The notes under the pieces are model-generated. The model did not search any database, had not been told where the DNA came from, and worked only from the letters and a program-made list of their open reading frames with translations. Positions 43,299 through 44,874 of a stretch of 44,874 bases of DNA are shown one piece after another. The stretch is from CAZYME01 sp964648115 (GTDB lineage: Bacteria; Pseudomonadota; Gammaproteobacteria; Legionellales; Legionellaceae): assembly GCA_964648115.1 (NCBI GenBank), contig CAZYME010000021.1, positions 1 to 44,874 on the forward strand. Direction: 5' to 3'. The translations under genes and the position numbers were made by a program. Numbering within the stretch: the stretch's first letter is position 1; every line of letters begins with the position of its first letter.

Positions 43299-44723
43299 TT
43301 AGAAGGTATTTCCTGCTGATTTGCCTGCACCATACCCATCAATGATGGACTGTATTTGTGCGCCGTTTTTTTCTGTCGAGATTTGATGGCGTGACACTAT
43401 AGCCCTCAATACAGAACTTGCTTCCTGCTCGGAACCATACCCTATACGCAGGTGTTCGGGTACTGTTTTGTGAGACTCCTGGACCAATTGACTAAGTTTA
43501 TCGCTATAGGCATCTATCAATATATTCAAGATTTGACCATTGGCCCTTCTAATGGGGCTGAAACTTGAAAAAAATGACCACATAGGACTACTTGGTACAT
43601 ACCCTAATGGCACACTGATTTGGTTGTCCCTTATTTGTTGAAACAGTTCATTAAGTTGAGCCATAGCAATCAAGGGATCAACACTCAAATGCCCAACTAA
43701 CAGCGCTTTCGTGTCGTCATTTATTTCTCCTGCCGTCAAGCGCTCTAAATACTCTCTAGCCCTTGTAATTTTATATTTTTGGAAATGCGCCAAATCTTGA
43801 AGGGTTTCGTTTACTAACTCTTCGCCGGAAAATCCTGCAAAGTGAGCAGGATTTTCTGTAATTTTCATACTATAACCTTTTTGCACAAGCAGTAGATTAG
43901 CCAATAAAAAAACAAATGTGCGTCCATTCCCATCAGGAAAATAATGCGACTGATGAAGCTTGCGGATAAAACAAACTATTGCTTTAACCTCAGCCCTAGT
44001 TTTATCCTCAACATTATCTATCTCTGCTGTCTTTAAAAACGCTCCGTTGAATGCATCAATATCATTTTGCACATCAAGTAAAACTAACTCCCTGGTGGTT
44101 TTGTTAGATATAATCTCAACCTTGGTCAACCGATCAGGAGGTGTTTTGGGGCCTGTACAGATGTCCTTACTGCCTGAAGCATTGCGCAAATGCTCAAGTA
44201 GTACCGCCTTAAATTCATCTAGGCTTTTATAGCCTAAAGGATTGAGGTAACTCTTAAAATCAGAGCTACCAATCTCAACGCAAAGGTCCATTTGTGGAAA
44301 TTTTCTCCCCGATGGATTGTCTCTTTGTTTCTCATGAGATCGCTTAAGAGCCTCAACAAATTCATCCAAACCAGCCAAGCTAATGCCAGCAGTATGCTCT
44401 AAACCAGGCAGTGGTAAAAATATTTCAAACCCACCATAGTCTATATTGTATCCCCTTTGCAGGACTTCCTCGTCAGCAAAATTATCTTCATATTTATAAG
44501 CACTGAGATAAAGGCCCTCTATAAGCTCAGGTGTTAGGGGAGCCTTATGATGCTCACGTAAATACTCAAGGCCCGCATCCATACCAGCATAAAATGCTGG
44601 CCTGAAATTCCCCGGGCCAAGGCCAGCTTGCCAACCATCTGTTTGCAAACGCCATATCTCGCTTTTAGGAAAATCTTCTAAAGCGTCATCAATAATATTT
44701 CCTGTAGGCACATAAAACCCCAT
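43299..44723 (-). CDS. Fic-domain protein with an atypical motif
   Basis: This 474-aa cytosolic-looking protein has a Fic motif HYFPDGNGR at residues 260-268, preceded by helices and by IRKLHQS and followed by TFVFLLANLLL. The canonical motif is HxFxxGNGRxxR; here the last Arg, which holds the nucleotide phosphates in AMP-transferring Fic enzymes, is Val. No clear inhibitory [S/T]xxxE[G/N] motif was found. Fic enzymes transfer AMP, UMP, phosphate or phosphocholine to protein hydroxyls. In Legionellales several are secreted effectors, but no secretion signal can be read here. The gene stands alone. Confidence 0.85.
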   Translation of the reverse strand: MGFYVPTGNIIDDALEDFPKSEIWRLQTDGWQAGLGPGNFRPAFYAGMDAGLEYLREHHKAPLTPELIEGLYLSAYKYEDNFADEEVLQRGYNIDYGGFEIFLPLPGLEHTAGISLAGLDEFVEALKRSHEKQRDNPSGRKFPQMDLCVEIGSSDFKSYLNPLGYKSLDEFKAVLLEHLRNASGSKDICTGPKTPPDRLTKVEIISNKTTRELVLLDVQNDIDAFNGAFLKTAEIDNVEDKTRAEVKAIVCFIRKLHQSHYFPDGNGRTFVFLLANLLLVQKGYSMKITENPAHFAGFSGEELVNETLQDLAHFQKYKITRAREYLERLTAGEINDDTKALLVGHLSVDPLIAMAQLNELFQQIRDNQISVPLGYVPSSPMWSFFSSFSPIRRANGQILNILIDAYSDKLSQLVQESHKTVPEHLRIGYGSEQEASSVLRAIVSRHQISTEKNGAQIQSIIDGYGAGKSAGNTF

Positions 44724-44742
44724 CCTGCATTAATTAATATCA

Positions 44743-44748
44743 ATTATA
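44743..44748 (-). promoter_or_regulatory. Extended -10 promoter candidate for the Fic gene
   Basis: On the minus strand the sequence reads TGCTATAAT, an exact extended -10 consensus. The -35 is poor. A start about seven bases downstream leaves only about 12 nt of leader before the ATG at 44723. Confidence 0.5.
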
Positions 44749-44874
44749 GCAACTTTATTTCACTTTGCATGCTTATTGCCACGCGAGATCTTTTATTTGA
44801 AATATTGCTGCGACACTTACCTGTTGCGTCATAAATAAATGTTACCGAAGGACCGATTCGTTGCCTCATAATTC

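Noticed and set aside
1..44874. CRISPR array, tRNA or rRNA genes
   Set aside because: No regularly spaced direct repeats and no cloverleaf or rRNA signature was seen; the repeats present are dispersed palindromes.

Overview
The window comes from an AT-rich gammaproteobacterium (about 38-40 % G+C by eye). It is mostly a large cell-surface polysaccharide (O-antigen/LPS) locus, followed by a short block of conserved housekeeping genes. A di-iron Coq7 quinone hydroxylase, an RlmKL/DarP pair, a PagP lipid A palmitoyltransferase and a Fic-domain protein together suggest the Legionellales (Legionella/Coxiella relatives). That placement is inference; there is no rRNA or other marker gene here.

Layout. 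(1) 358-9756, minus strand: a Wzm/Wzt ABC exporter, two glycosyltransferase-like proteins, a 4,6-dehydratase-like SDR, two methyltransferases and an orphan E1-alpha/E1-beta thiamine-diphosphate pair. (2) 9757-17100: two large YfhO-type membrane proteins set among gene debris. The debris is a collapsed methyltransferase copy, the decayed C-terminus of a third YfhO gene, two transposase scraps and a hairpin pair. (3) 17469-24631, plus strand and visibly more AT-rich: a tightly overlapping operon. It encodes two SDR enzymes, an acetolactate-synthase-like enzyme, a GtrB-like glycosyltransferase, a GtrA-like flippase, a GT-C membrane protein split by a +1 frameshift, and two small membrane proteins with cytoplasmic winged-helix-like tails. 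(4) 33773-24655, minus strand: a nucleotide-sugar operon with three SDR epimerases, a cytidylyltransferase-PfkB kinase fusion, a Gfo/Idh oxidoreductase, a UDP-glucose-dehydrogenase-like enzyme without its catalytic cysteine, a methyltransferase and LhgO. (5) 34086-44723: FAH-family hydrolase, coq7, PiT phosphate transporter, amino acid permease, pagP, rlmKL, darP, TauE/SafE, wrbA and a Fic protein.

How the genes fit together (inference). The two minus-strand clusters probably make unusual nucleotide sugars, assemble them into a glycan and export it through Wzm/Wzt. The plus-strand island looks like a separate three-component glycosylation module: a GT2 enzyme loads undecaprenyl phosphate, GtrA flips it and a GT-C enzyme transfers the sugar. 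Its own TPP enzyme and two SDRs presumably supply the sugar, and two membrane-bound DNA-binding-like proteins end the operon.

Short palindromic repeats of at least three families are scattered through 25-39 kb. One lies in frame inside a sugar dehydrogenase gene, and another supplies the last codons and stop of an oxidoreductase. No tRNA, rRNA, CRISPR array or intact insertion sequence was seen.
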